This document shows positions 35,145-43,389 of a DNA stretch of 64,000 bases, piece by piece. The position numbers and the translations under genes are program-made. This DNA is from CAXBCP01 sp963974055 (GTDB lineage Bacteria; Pseudomonadota; Alphaproteobacteria; MPNO01; UBA830): NCBI GenBank assembly GCA_963974055.1, contig CAXBCP010000003.1, forward strand, positions 200,877-264,876, given 5' to 3'. Under the pieces are notes generated by a model. That model was not told where the DNA came from. It did no database searches and was given only the letters and a program-made list of their open reading frames with translations. How positions within the stretch are numbered: position 1 is the first letter of the stretch; every line of letters starts with the position of its first letter.

Positions 35145-35984
35145 ATGTTCCTCGCGCGCCCGGCAATTTCTGCCAGGCAATTTCTGCCGGTCATAAGGCA
35201 ATTCTGCGCCTGCGTGGCAGCACTGATCATGATATCGCCGATGGCGGCGGCGTCCGGATTCGCGCCGCATACGGCGCATTACGCCATGCAGCTATTATCC
35301 GCCCGCAGCAGCAGCAGTATCGAAACCGTCAGCGGCGACATGCTCGTCCGCTGGGAGGGAGATTGCGCCGGATGGACGATGAGCAACCGGACAGTGTTCG
35401 ACGTGGGCTATACCGGCGGCGATACGGTGCGCGTCACGATGGATGCCACGACCTGGGAATCGCAGGCCGGCGATCGATATACATTTCTGGTCCGGACATC
35501 GTTTAACGACAAGGAAACAGACCGCATTGAAGGTACGGCCCGGCTCGACGCGGATGCCCGCGTCGCCGAATTCGTGAGCCCGTCGGAAAAGCAGGTCATG
35601 TTGCCGCCGGGAACCGTTTTTCCGACCCGGCACACTCAACAGGTCCTGTCCGTTGCCGGCGAAAAGGCGCAGATCGTCCGCGCGACGGTCTTTGACGGGT
35701 TTACCGAAGGCGGGGCGCAATTCGTGAACGCCGTGATCGGCCGGAAGATAGCCGCGGAACCACCCGAGCAGGTAGCGTTTCCCGAACTCCGGTCGCAGCC
35801 GTCCTGGAACGTGAATCTCGCCTTTTTCCCGATCGAAAACCAGGATGCGGAGCCGGAATCCGAGATCAGCGTGAAAATATACGCCACGGGTATCGCCGGG
35901 CGCATGGATATGGATTTCGGCGATTTCAAGGTCCGCGGCGATCTGAAAAGGTTGAAAACCGAACGCTCTCCGGTCTGTAAATAA
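35145..35984 (+). CDS. eipB: EipB-like periplasmic protein (DUF1849)
   Basis: The product has 279 residues with a signal peptide (hydrophobic core about 15-35, cleavage near AAA-SGF). The body matches the EipB/DUF1849 family of alphaproteobacteria, a periplasmic beta-spiral protein needed for envelope integrity in Brucella. Family stretches seen are HTAHYAMQLL, YTGGDTVRVTMDATTWES and MLPPGTVFPTRH. Cys in GDCAGW and the penultimate Cys are placed to form the conserved disulfide. The in-frame extension upstream to 35025 is less likely. Confidence 0.8.
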   Translation: MFLARPAISARQFLPVIRQFCACVAALIMISPMAAASGFAPHTAHYAMQLLSARSSSSIETVSGDMLVRWEGDCAGWTMSNRTVFDVGYTGGDTVRVTMDATTWESQAGDRYTFLVRTSFNDKETDRIEGTARLDADARVAEFVSPSEKQVMLPPGTVFPTRHTQQVLSVAGEKAQIVRATVFDGFTEGGAQFVNAVIGRKIAAEPPEQVAFPELRSQPSWNVNLAFFPIENQDAEPESEISVKIYATGIAGRMDMDFGDFKVRGDLKRLKTERSPVCK

Positions 35985-36020
35985 CGCTTCGCAGTTCTGC
36001 CCCGGAACATGCGGGCTGTA

Positions 36021-36941
36021 TTACGCGGGCCAGAGCCAGGCGGCGCCGCGAACGCCGCTCGAATCGCCATGTTCCGGCGGAAGCAATACCGTTCTCACGG
36101 TGTCCGAAAAGACATGGGCGGCCAGCAAGCGGGGGACGTTCGCGTATAACCGTTCGAGGTTGGACAGGCCGCCCCCGAGGACGATTACCGCCGGATCGAC
36201 GATATTTATGACGATGCTGAGCCCGATCGCCAGGTTTTGCTCGTACTCCCGCAACACGGCTTCGCACAGCGTGTCGCCCTGTTCTGCGGCGGCCGATATC
36301 TGGCCGGGCGACATTGTCTTTCCGGTTCTGGCGAAGTATTCGCGGCTTAGCCCCGGTCCCGAAAGATAGGTCTCGATACATCCCGTTCGTCCGCAATAGC
36401 AGGCCCGGTCGGTCCCGCCGCCGGCGTCTGCCGGCGGGTAGCGCCGGTCTTCGGGCACGGGGAGCCGGTTGTGCCCCCATTCGCCGGCGATCGCATTGGG
36501 GCCGCTGACGAGCGCGCCGCCGATCACCAGCCCGCCGCCGACCCCGGTTCCGAGGATGACACCGAAGACCGTGCTGTACCCGGCGCCCGCGCCGTCCGTT
36601 GCTTCCGACAGGGCAAAACAATCGGCGTCGTTTGCGACCCGCACGTCGCGGCCCAGCGCCCGGCAGAGGTCGCCGTCCAACGGTTTCCCGATCAGGCATG
36701 TCGAATTGGCGTTTTTGACCAAACCGGTCGCGGGCGAGACCGTACCGGGAATACCGACTCCGACAGATCCGGTTCGTCCGGTTACGGATTCGATGTGCAG
36801 GACAAGGGATACAATTGTATCGATCGTATCGGCGTAATTGCCGTCCGGGGTGGAAACCCGCTTCCGACAAAGGGTTGCTCCGGACCGGTCGATGGCAATG
36901 CCTTCGATTTTCGTCCCGCCCACATCAATTCCAATTCTCAT
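36021..36941 (-). CDS. ROK family sugar kinase
   Basis: The product has 306 residues. The ATP motif DVGGTKIEG is at 6-14, and the ROK zinc site is seen as GEWGHNRLP and CYCGRTGCIE. It should phosphorylate a hexose; the closest-looking relatives are fructokinases and N-acetylglucosamine kinases. No sugar transporter or regulator is adjacent. A 12-base palindrome lies 16 bases before the start and may be its operator. The ATG at 36941 gives the normal family N-terminus (MRIGIDVGG). Confidence 0.87.
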   Translation of the reverse strand: MRIGIDVGGTKIEGIAIDRSGATLCRKRVSTPDGNYADTIDTIVSLVLHIESVTGRTGSVGVGIPGTVSPATGLVKNANSTCLIGKPLDGDLCRALGRDVRVANDADCFALSEATDGAGAGYSTVFGVILGTGVGGGLVIGGALVSGPNAIAGEWGHNRLPVPEDRRYPPADAGGGTDRACYCGRTGCIETYLSGPGLSREYFARTGKTMSPGQISAAAEQGDTLCEAVLREYEQNLAIGLSIVINIVDPAVIVLGGGLSNLERLYANVPRLLAAHVFSDTVRTVLLPPEHGDSSGVRGAAWLWPA

Positions 36942-36956
36942 ATGCGGCTCATTAGT

Positions 36957-36968
36957 TGTTTCGAAACA
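36957..36968. promoter_or_regulatory. Palindromic operator-like site before the ROK kinase gene
   Basis: TGTTTCGAAACA is a perfect 12-base palindrome 16 bases upstream of the kinase start. Its form resembles LacI- or GntR-type operators. No regulator gene is adjacent. The remainder of the gap to divK (36969-37200) shows no further clear signal. Confidence 0.4.
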
Positions 36969-37200
36969 TTCCGATGGCACAGTTGTAATGCAACTCGCAT
37001 AAACCTTTGACTTGGTCGGCTTTCCGGGAAAGATTACCAAATGTTAACGATTGGCGTGGAATATAGGCTGCAGGGACCCGGTCTGCCGGGGGCATTGAGC
37101 CGATTCAAAGGGCCTCGATCGTTGGTGATTGGTTTTTGTACATCGCGTCCGGTTAATGATGCGGAATTCCGCAGGCGTCGTGCTGCGGTCAGGGGTTGAA

Positions 37201-37587
37201 ATGGATAACAAGAAGAAGATTCTGATTGTCGAGGACAACGAGTTGAACATGAAGCTCTTTCATGACCTGCTCGAAGTTCACGGCTACGAGACGTTACAGA
37301 CCAAAGACGGTCGGGAAGCGCTCCAGCTGGCGCGCGAACATCGTCCCGACCTGATCCTGATGGATATCCAGCTGCCGGAAGTGTCGGGGCTGGAGGTGAC
37401 CAAGTGGATCAAGGCGGACGATGAATTGAAAATGATCCCGGTGATCGCCGTTACGGCGTTCGCCATGAAAGGCGACGAGGAGAAAATCCGGAGCGGTGGG
37501 TGTGAAGCGTATATCGCCAAGCCGATTTCGGTGAACAGTTTCCTCGAAACGATCCAGACGGTTCTGGGCCAGACGGTCGCGGGATAG
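37201..37587 (+). CDS. divK: Single-domain response regulator DivK
   Basis: The product has 128 residues and is one receiver domain. The phospho-acceptor is Asp55 (LILMDIQLPEVSG), with the acidic pair ED at 11-12 and Lys in AKPIS. DivK controls the DivJ-PleC-CckA pathway that directs CtrA and cell polarity in alphaproteobacteria. AGGGG sits 6 bases before the ATG at 37201. It is followed after 12 bases by pleD, the same pair as in Caulobacter. Confidence 0.95.
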   Translation: MDNKKKILIVEDNELNMKLFHDLLEVHGYETLQTKDGREALQLAREHRPDLILMDIQLPEVSGLEVTKWIKADDELKMIPVIAVTAFAMKGDEEKIRSGGCEAYIAKPISVNSFLETIQTVLGQTVAG

Positions 37588-37599
37588 TAAGGGAATTCG

Positions 37600-39012
37600 A
37601 TGTCCGCTCGGGTACTAGTCGTTGACGATATTGCCGCAAACGTGCGTTTGCTCGAAGCAAAACTGCTTGTCGAGTATTACGAGGTTCTGACGGCGAATGA
37701 CGGTGCGACGGCGCTTGAAATCGTTGCCGAAGCGATGCCGGATATCGTGCTGCTCGACGTCATGATGCCCGGCATGGACGGCTTCGAGGTCTGCCAGAAG
37801 ATCAAGGAAAACCCGCTGACGGCCCACATTCCCGTCGTCATGGTCACTGCGCTGAGCGAAGTGTCCGACAGGGTCAAGGGGCTGGAAGCTGGCGCCGACG
37901 ATTTTCTGACGAAACCGCTGAACGATCTCGCCCTGTTCGCCCGGATCCGTTCGCTCGTACGTCTGAAGCGGGCGATGGATGAATGGCGGGCGCGTGAATC
38001 CACGTTTACGCAATTCGGTCTCAATAACGCGGCAGCGCCTCAGGACGTCGATCCTGCGCTGTTGCAGATCCTGCTGGTCGCCGACGAATACGGCCCGTCG
38101 CAACGTATCGTCGATACGCTGACGGAGGAGGGGTATAGCGTCACCCATTCGGTATCGACCGACGACGCTACAATCAAAGCACTGGACGGCGATTATCATC
38201 TTATCCTTGTCGATGACCGGGTGGGCGGCGACGACGTCCTGCGGTTCTGTTCGCAATTGCGTTCCAGCGGCGTGACGCGTCATGCGCCGATCCTGATCAT
38301 GCTCGACGAGGGCGATACCGAACGCCTTGCGAAGGCGCTGGATCTCGGTGTGAACGACTACCTGGTCCGGCCGGTGAACAAGAACGAATTGACGGCGCGT
38401 GCGAAAACCCAGATCAGGCGCAAGCAGTTCGAGGACAATCTCCGCCAGCAATACGAAAAAAGCCTCACCGCAGCGGTCACGGACAGCCTGACCGGTTTGT
38501 ATAACCGGCGGTATCTCGAAACCCATTTTGGCGAACTTTCAAGCGACCTGCGGGGCGGCAGCAAGCCGATCTCCATCCTGATAATGGACGTCGACCACTT
38601 CAAGGCCGTCAATGACGATCACGGCCATGCCGCCGGCGATATGGTATTGCAGGGGCTGGCCCAGCGCGTGCTTGGCGGAATCCGCGGTTTCGATACCGCC
38701 ATCCGGCTTGGTGGCGAGGAATTCGTTGTTCTGATGCCCAATGTCGAGGGCCGGTCTGCCATTGTCGCGGCCAACCGCCTGCGCGAGATGATCGAAGCCG
38801 AACCGTTCCGAATTGCGGATGACGAAGAACCGCTCGCGGTGACGGTAAGCATCGGCGTTGCGACCGGGGCTGCGGGAGAGGTCGAGCTCAACGACCTGCT
38901 CGAGCGGGCCGATCAGGCGCTTTACACCGCCAAAAACGCCGGACGGAACAGGGTCGAAGTCGCCGCAGACACCACGGCGGTCAACCCGCTGCCGGAAGCG
39001 GCGCGGGCTTAG
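37600..39012 (+). CDS. pleD: Response regulator diguanylate cyclase PleD
   Basis: The product has 470 residues: REC1 (1-120, phospho-Asp53 in LLDVMMPGMDG), an adaptor REC2 (about 155-275) and a GGDEF domain. The active site is GGEEF at 371-375 and the I-site R-x-x-D is at 362-365 (RGFD). Phosphorylated PleD makes c-di-GMP at the stalked pole during the swarmer-to-stalked change. It is co-transcribed with divK. A bidirectional terminator lies just after it. Confidence 0.96.
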   Translation: MSARVLVVDDIAANVRLLEAKLLVEYYEVLTANDGATALEIVAEAMPDIVLLDVMMPGMDGFEVCQKIKENPLTAHIPVVMVTALSEVSDRVKGLEAGADDFLTKPLNDLALFARIRSLVRLKRAMDEWRARESTFTQFGLNNAAAPQDVDPALLQILLVADEYGPSQRIVDTLTEEGYSVTHSVSTDDATIKALDGDYHLILVDDRVGGDDVLRFCSQLRSSGVTRHAPILIMLDEGDTERLAKALDLGVNDYLVRPVNKNELTARAKTQIRRKQFEDNLRQQYEKSLTAAVTDSLTGLYNRRYLETHFGELSSDLRGGSKPISILIMDVDHFKAVNDDHGHAAGDMVLQGLAQRVLGGIRGFDTAIRLGGEEFVVLMPNVEGRSAIVAANRLREMIEAEPFRIADDEEPLAVTVSIGVATGAAGEVELNDLLERADQALYTAKNAGRNRVEVAADTTAVNPLPEAARA

Positions 39013-39077
39013 ATACCGGCCCGCTTCGGGGCATGGGGCGCCGGACGTAAGGCGTCAGAATATCGCTTCGGAAACAA

Positions 39078-39104
39078 AAAATGCCGCCCTGAGGGCGGCA
39101 TTTT
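39078..39104. terminator. Bidirectional terminator between pleD and rpmG
   Basis: AAAATGCCGCCC at 39078-39089 pairs with GGGCGGCATTTT at 39093-39104 across a three-base loop. T-runs on both strands allow it to stop both convergent messages. Confidence 0.9.
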
Positions 39105-39123
39105 GCGTTGGGCGTTTCGGCCT

Positions 39124-39291
39124 TTATTTGATTTTCGCTTCCTTGAAAGCGACATGCTTGCGGGCAACCGGATCGTATTTACGGAATTCCAGTTTCTCGG
39201 TCTGCGTACGCGGGTTTTTCTTGGCGACATAGAAATAGCCGGTATCCGCAGTGCTCAGCAGTTTGACGACGATCGTGTTGTTTTTGGCCAT
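39124..39291 (-). CDS. rpmG: 50S ribosomal protein bL33
   Basis: The product has 55 residues and begins MAKNNTIVVKLLSTADTGYFY, followed by VAKKNPRTQTEKLEFRKYDP, the bL33 sequence. The cysteine pairs of zinc-binding forms are absent, so this is the zinc-free type. AGGAG sits 7 bases before the ATG. It lies at the far end of the topA-rnr series, its common place in alphaproteobacteria, and is convergent with pleD. Confidence 0.95.
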   Translation of the reverse strand: MAKNNTIVVKLLSTADTGYFYVAKKNPRTQTEKLEFRKYDPVARKHVAFKEAKIK

Positions 39292-39411
39292 TCTATTTCT
39301 CCTGAAATGCAGGACCTCAAAATTTGCCGGAACCTGACGGTTTCCGGGTCGGCTGTCAAGGATTTGGTGCGCAATACGGCGCCTGAATTAATCCCCGAAT
39401 TATTCAATCCG

Positions 39412-40947
39412 TTAACGCTGGGCGATGGCGGCTCCGCCGTCTTTCAGCGCCCGCGCATAGAGCGATTCATGTTCCAGCAGATACCTTGCGATCTCCTGGT
39501 CTTCGCTACGTTTCTTGTCGGAAGGCGGGCATTGCTCCCGGGCAAGAGCGGGATTGCTCCGGATTGCATGGCGTGACGACAGTACGGTGCCCAGCGCCGC
39601 GCCGGCGGCCGGGCTGTCGGCACGTATGGCCTTCATCATGTCGTTCATGGGGGTCGCGGCGGCGGAGGTACAGATCGCCGGTATAACGCCGTGTCCATGC
39701 AGGTTGAATCCGGCCGGCGCGATCATATGGGCCCATGTCAGCGTCAGTTCTCCCCCGTTCGGCAGGCGGATGATCGTCTGAACGCTGCCCTTGCCGAATG
39801 AAGACGCCCCGACGACGACCGCGCGCCCACGGTCGCGAAGCGCTGCAGCGACGATCTCCGATGCCGATGCCGACCTGCCGTTGATAAGTATGGCGATGGG
39901 GGTTTTTTGAATTCGTTCGCCCCAGGACGCGTTGAAGGTCTGGTTGGCGCGGCGATGCCGTCCCCTGGTCGAAATGATCAGGCCGTCGTTGAGGAAGAAA
40001 TCGGCGACCGCGACCGCCTGATCGAGCAGGCCGCCGGGATTGCCGCGCAGATCGAGCACGATCCCGTGCAGATCCCGGGTGTCGCGTCGTTCGGCCGCCG
40101 CGAGGACCTTGCCGAGGCTGCGCGATGTTCCCTGGTTGAATCCTGAAATCCGGATCGTGAGAATGCCTCGTTCCCGAGTGGCCGTAACGGTGGGCAGGAT
40201 GATATGGGCGCGAACAACGCCGACCCGGAGCGGCGACGGTGCGCCTGTCCGGACGATGGTCAGATTCGCGCGGCTATGCACCGGACCGCGCAGATGTGCC
40301 ACCACAGCGCGCTGTTTGAGCCCGGAAAGTGCGGTATCCCCGACATGGGTGATATGATCGCCGGGTTTCAGCGCGGCTTTTGCCGCCGGTGTTCCGGCGT
40401 GGACCTTCTCGACATAGGTTTCGCCTTTGTCATGGCGGATGGTCACGCCAAGCCCGCCGAAGCCTTCGCGGCGGGCGCGTGTGTTGCGCGCCTGCTGCGG
40501 TGTTTCGTAACGGGTGTAGCGGTCGAGCTTCGAAAAACCGCCGCGGAAAAAATCGGCGAGTACGCTTTCGGGGTCCGCTTCGTCGAGCTGCGACGCTTCC
40601 AGGCGGGCATGTCGCAGGGCATTGGCGACGATCGCCGCCCAGGCTTCATGATCGTTGTCGCCAGGGGACGCCCAGTCCGCGAGAAGGCGATTATCGTACA
40701 GAAGTTCGATCCGGCGGGGCTTTTCGGCAATTTCGATCAGCGAATCCGTCTTCGACAGCGCGCTTATGCCGGCAAGCGAAACCGACCGGATTGTCACCGC
40801 TTCGGCATATCGCAGGTCGATATTCCTGAAGGCGGTTTCGAGAACCAGCCGTTCGCGGCTTTCAAGAGGGGACTCCGTCGCCGGGTTTACGCACGCCGCC
40901 AGGCCGAACACCGCGCCCGCCGCGAAGAGATGGATCGCCCTGCCCAT
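39412..40947 (-). CDS. S41 family C-terminal processing protease, predicted lipoprotein
   Basis: The product has 511 residues from the ATG at 40947. The N-terminus MGRAIHLFAAGAVFGLAAC ends in a lipobox (LAAC, Cys19), so it is probably a periplasm-facing lipoprotein. A PDZ domain lies about 165-245. The protease domain has Ser361 in GRSASASE and Lys386 in SSFGKGSVQT, the Ser-Lys dyad of CtpA-type tail-specific proteases. An ATG at 41031 is possible but would put the lipobox too deep. It follows rnr on the same strand. Confidence 0.87.
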   Translation of the reverse strand: MGRAIHLFAAGAVFGLAACVNPATESPLESRERLVLETAFRNIDLRYAEAVTIRSVSLAGISALSKTDSLIEIAEKPRRIELLYDNRLLADWASPGDNDHEAWAAIVANALRHARLEASQLDEADPESVLADFFRGGFSKLDRYTRYETPQQARNTRARREGFGGLGVTIRHDKGETYVEKVHAGTPAAKAALKPGDHITHVGDTALSGLKQRAVVAHLRGPVHSRANLTIVRTGAPSPLRVGVVRAHIILPTVTATRERGILTIRISGFNQGTSRSLGKVLAAAERRDTRDLHGIVLDLRGNPGGLLDQAVAVADFFLNDGLIISTRGRHRRANQTFNASWGERIQKTPIAILINGRSASASEIVAAALRDRGRAVVVGASSFGKGSVQTIIRLPNGGELTLTWAHMIAPAGFNLHGHGVIPAICTSAAATPMNDMMKAIRADSPAAGAALGTVLSSRHAIRSNPALAREQCPPSDKKRSEDQEIARYLLEHESLYARALKDGGAAIAQR

Positions 40948-41120
40948 CAGCGTCCACCCGGCAGTGCCGTTAAGACGGGGAACGCGGCGCAACTGACTGT
41001 TCTTTCGGCGTTTCGCGATGGTTCGCATCATCCCTGCATTCAGGCAAAACCGGGCGCAATCGGCGCCAGCGTGACCCCCTAAATTACCCTTGTCTGTATA
41101 GAATGCGAATTAACTTTTCG

Positions 41121-43367
41121 TTAGCCGGGTTTTTTGGGCTTGTGCTTTCGTTTGCCCTTGTTTTTATTCGGCTTTTTCGAGGCCTTCCCTTTGCGCGGCG
41201 GCGTGGCGGGGCGCGCCGGGTGGTTGTCGGCAATCGAGAACGCCATGGAGCCGGTATGCACGTTCGCCTGTTCCAGGCGGACGGTGACGGCATTGCCGAT
41301 CGTGTATACCACGCCGGTGCTGCGGCCCTTGATCCACTGTTTCTGTCCGTCGAAATCGAAGCGGTCATCGCCCATCATCGACATCGGTACCAGGCCGTCC
41401 GCGCCGGTTTCGTCCAGGCTGACGAACAGGCCCGCCCGGTGAACGCCGTTCACCCGGGCTGCGAACCGGGCGCCGACCTGATCCGCCAGGTAGATCGTCG
41501 TGAACCGGTCGACGGCTTCGCGCTCCGCGTCGACCGCGCGGCGCTCAGTGAACGAAATATGCTTGCCCAGTTCGGCAAACCGGTCGCCGTCATCCGGCCG
41601 CAGGCCGTCATCGCCGAGCCCGTAGGCGGTGATCAGGGAGCGATGGACCAGGAGGTCCGAATACCGCCGTATGGGCGACGTAAAATGCGCATAGCGCCGC
41701 AGGGCGAGGCCGAAATGGCCCAGGTTGCTGGGGCTATAGGCCGCCTGAGCCTGGGACCGGAGAACGGCCATATTGACCGTCTGCATCGCCGGCTTGCCTG
41801 CCACCTGCGCGACGATCCGCTGGAAAAGTTCGGGTTTGATTACCTGGCCCTTGGCGAACCTGATACCGACCGAGGACAGGGTTTCCCGCAATCCCTCTAC
41901 CTTTTCCGGGGACGGCTGATCGTGGACCCGGTACATGCAGGGGGCGTTCTTGTGTTCAAGCGCTTCGGCCGCCGCGACATTCGCCAGGATCATGAACTCT
42001 TCGATCAGGCGGTGACTGTCGAGCCGCGCTACCGGTTCGATCCCGGTCAGGTTGCCCTTTTGATCCAGTTTTACCTTGCGTTCCGGCAGCTCGAGATCGA
42101 TTGTGCCGCGCCGGATACGGGCGGCCTGCAGTGCTTCGAAAGCGCCGTACAGGGGCGTTATCACATCGTCGATCAACGGGCCCGCCGTGTCGTCGGGGCG
42201 GCCATTGCGGGCGGCGTCGACCTGCTCGTAGGTCAGGCGCGCGGCCGAGCGCATAAGGCCGCGAACGAATTCGTGCCGGTGCATGTTCCCGTCGGCATCG
42301 ATCCACATATGGACCGCAAGACATCCGCGATCCTCATTCGGCACCAGCGAACACAGGCCGTTCGACAGGGCCTCCGGCAGCATCGGCACCACACGGTCCG
42401 GGAAATAGACGGAATTGCCGCGGTCATGGGCGTCGACATCGAGCGGCTTGCCGGGGCGGACGTACCAGGACACATCGGCGATTGCGACAATCAGGTGCCA
42501 GCCGCCCTTGTTGGCGCTGTCGGGATCGGATTCGGCCCAAACGGCGTCGTCGAAATCCCTTGCATCGGCGCCGTCGATCGTGACCAGCGGGATTTTGCGC
42601 AGGTCCGTTCGTCCTTTCTGCGTGACCGGTTTTGCGGCTTCGGCGTCGGCGACGGCCTCCGGCGCGAACTCGGTCGGAATATCGTTGGAATGAATCGCGA
42701 TCAGGCTGGGTGCGCGCGGTCCGGTGGCATCGCCGACGATTTCGGCGACGCGCGCCTGGGGCAGTCCGAAACTGCGCCCGCCGGTTGCCTGGGCTTCGAC
42801 CAGGTCGCCTCTGGAGGCGCCGTTCTCCTCACCGGGCGGGATCGCGAATTCGGTGCGGATGCGGCGGTTGGTCGGGATTACGCGGCCCTTGCCGCCGACC
42901 ATCTGAAACACCCCGAGGATGCGCTGGGGCGCGGCCTGGAGCAGCTTGATGATGCGAGCGGTATAGGTACCGTCCCCGGCAGGCGCGAGCCGTGCGAGGA
43001 TACGGTCCCCGACGGCGGGGGCAGGGCCCTTGCTTTCCGTGCTCAGGAAAATGGCCGGCGCGGGGCCTTCGGCGTCCCAGCTGACAGGCCGGGCAACGGG
43101 GTCGCCGTCGCGGTCGAGACCGCTGACCTCGATAACGGCGACATTGGGCAGGGTGCCCGGCTTGCCGAAGCGGCGGCCTTTTCCGCGATCGAGATTTCCC
43201 TCGTCGCGAAGGTCGCGCAGGATTCCGTTCAGCCGCGCCCGGTCGGTTCCCCGGATGTTGAAAGCGCGCGCGATTTCGCGCTTGCCGACGGGGCCCTTAT
43301 GGCTGCGGACGAATTCCAGGACCTCGTCTTTGGTCGGGAACGGTACGTTGGCGGGCGATTTGCTCAC
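41121..43367 (-). CDS. rnr: Ribonuclease R
   Basis: The product has 748 residues: an N-terminal helix-turn-helix, cold-shock domains, the RNB catalytic domain (IDGADARDFDDAVWAE holds the conserved Asp cluster) and a C-terminal S1 domain (about 640-715), then a Lys-rich tail (KGKASKKPNKNKGKRK). It degrades structured RNA 3' to 5'. The start is GTG at 43367. It follows topA by 22 bases, part of the pyrB...rnr series. Confidence 0.96.
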   Translation of the reverse strand: MSKSPANVPFPTKDEVLEFVRSHKGPVGKREIARAFNIRGTDRARLNGILRDLRDEGNLDRGKGRRFGKPGTLPNVAVIEVSGLDRDGDPVARPVSWDAEGPAPAIFLSTESKGPAPAVGDRILARLAPAGDGTYTARIIKLLQAAPQRILGVFQMVGGKGRVIPTNRRIRTEFAIPPGEENGASRGDLVEAQATGGRSFGLPQARVAEIVGDATGPRAPSLIAIHSNDIPTEFAPEAVADAEAAKPVTQKGRTDLRKIPLVTIDGADARDFDDAVWAESDPDSANKGGWHLIVAIADVSWYVRPGKPLDVDAHDRGNSVYFPDRVVPMLPEALSNGLCSLVPNEDRGCLAVHMWIDADGNMHRHEFVRGLMRSAARLTYEQVDAARNGRPDDTAGPLIDDVITPLYGAFEALQAARIRRGTIDLELPERKVKLDQKGNLTGIEPVARLDSHRLIEEFMILANVAAAEALEHKNAPCMYRVHDQPSPEKVEGLRETLSSVGIRFAKGQVIKPELFQRIVAQVAGKPAMQTVNMAVLRSQAQAAYSPSNLGHFGLALRRYAHFTSPIRRYSDLLVHRSLITAYGLGDDGLRPDDGDRFAELGKHISFTERRAVDAEREAVDRFTTIYLADQVGARFAARVNGVHRAGLFVSLDETGADGLVPMSMMGDDRFDFDGQKQWIKGRSTGVVYTIGNAVTVRLEQANVHTGSMAFSIADNHPARPATPPRKGKASKKPNKNKGKRKHKPKKPG

Positions 43368-43389
43368 CGGCGGTATGCCGCGACCGCTG

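Noticed and set aside
36980..37005. Second sigma-54-like site (TGGCACAG then TTGT) before the ROK kinase
   Set aside because: The GG to GC spacing is 12 rather than 10 bases, so it does not fit RpoN.
37030..37060. Possible CtrA box before divK (TTAACGAT and nearby TTACC)
   Set aside because: One half-site is near the consensus, but no second half-site sits at the required seven-base spacing.
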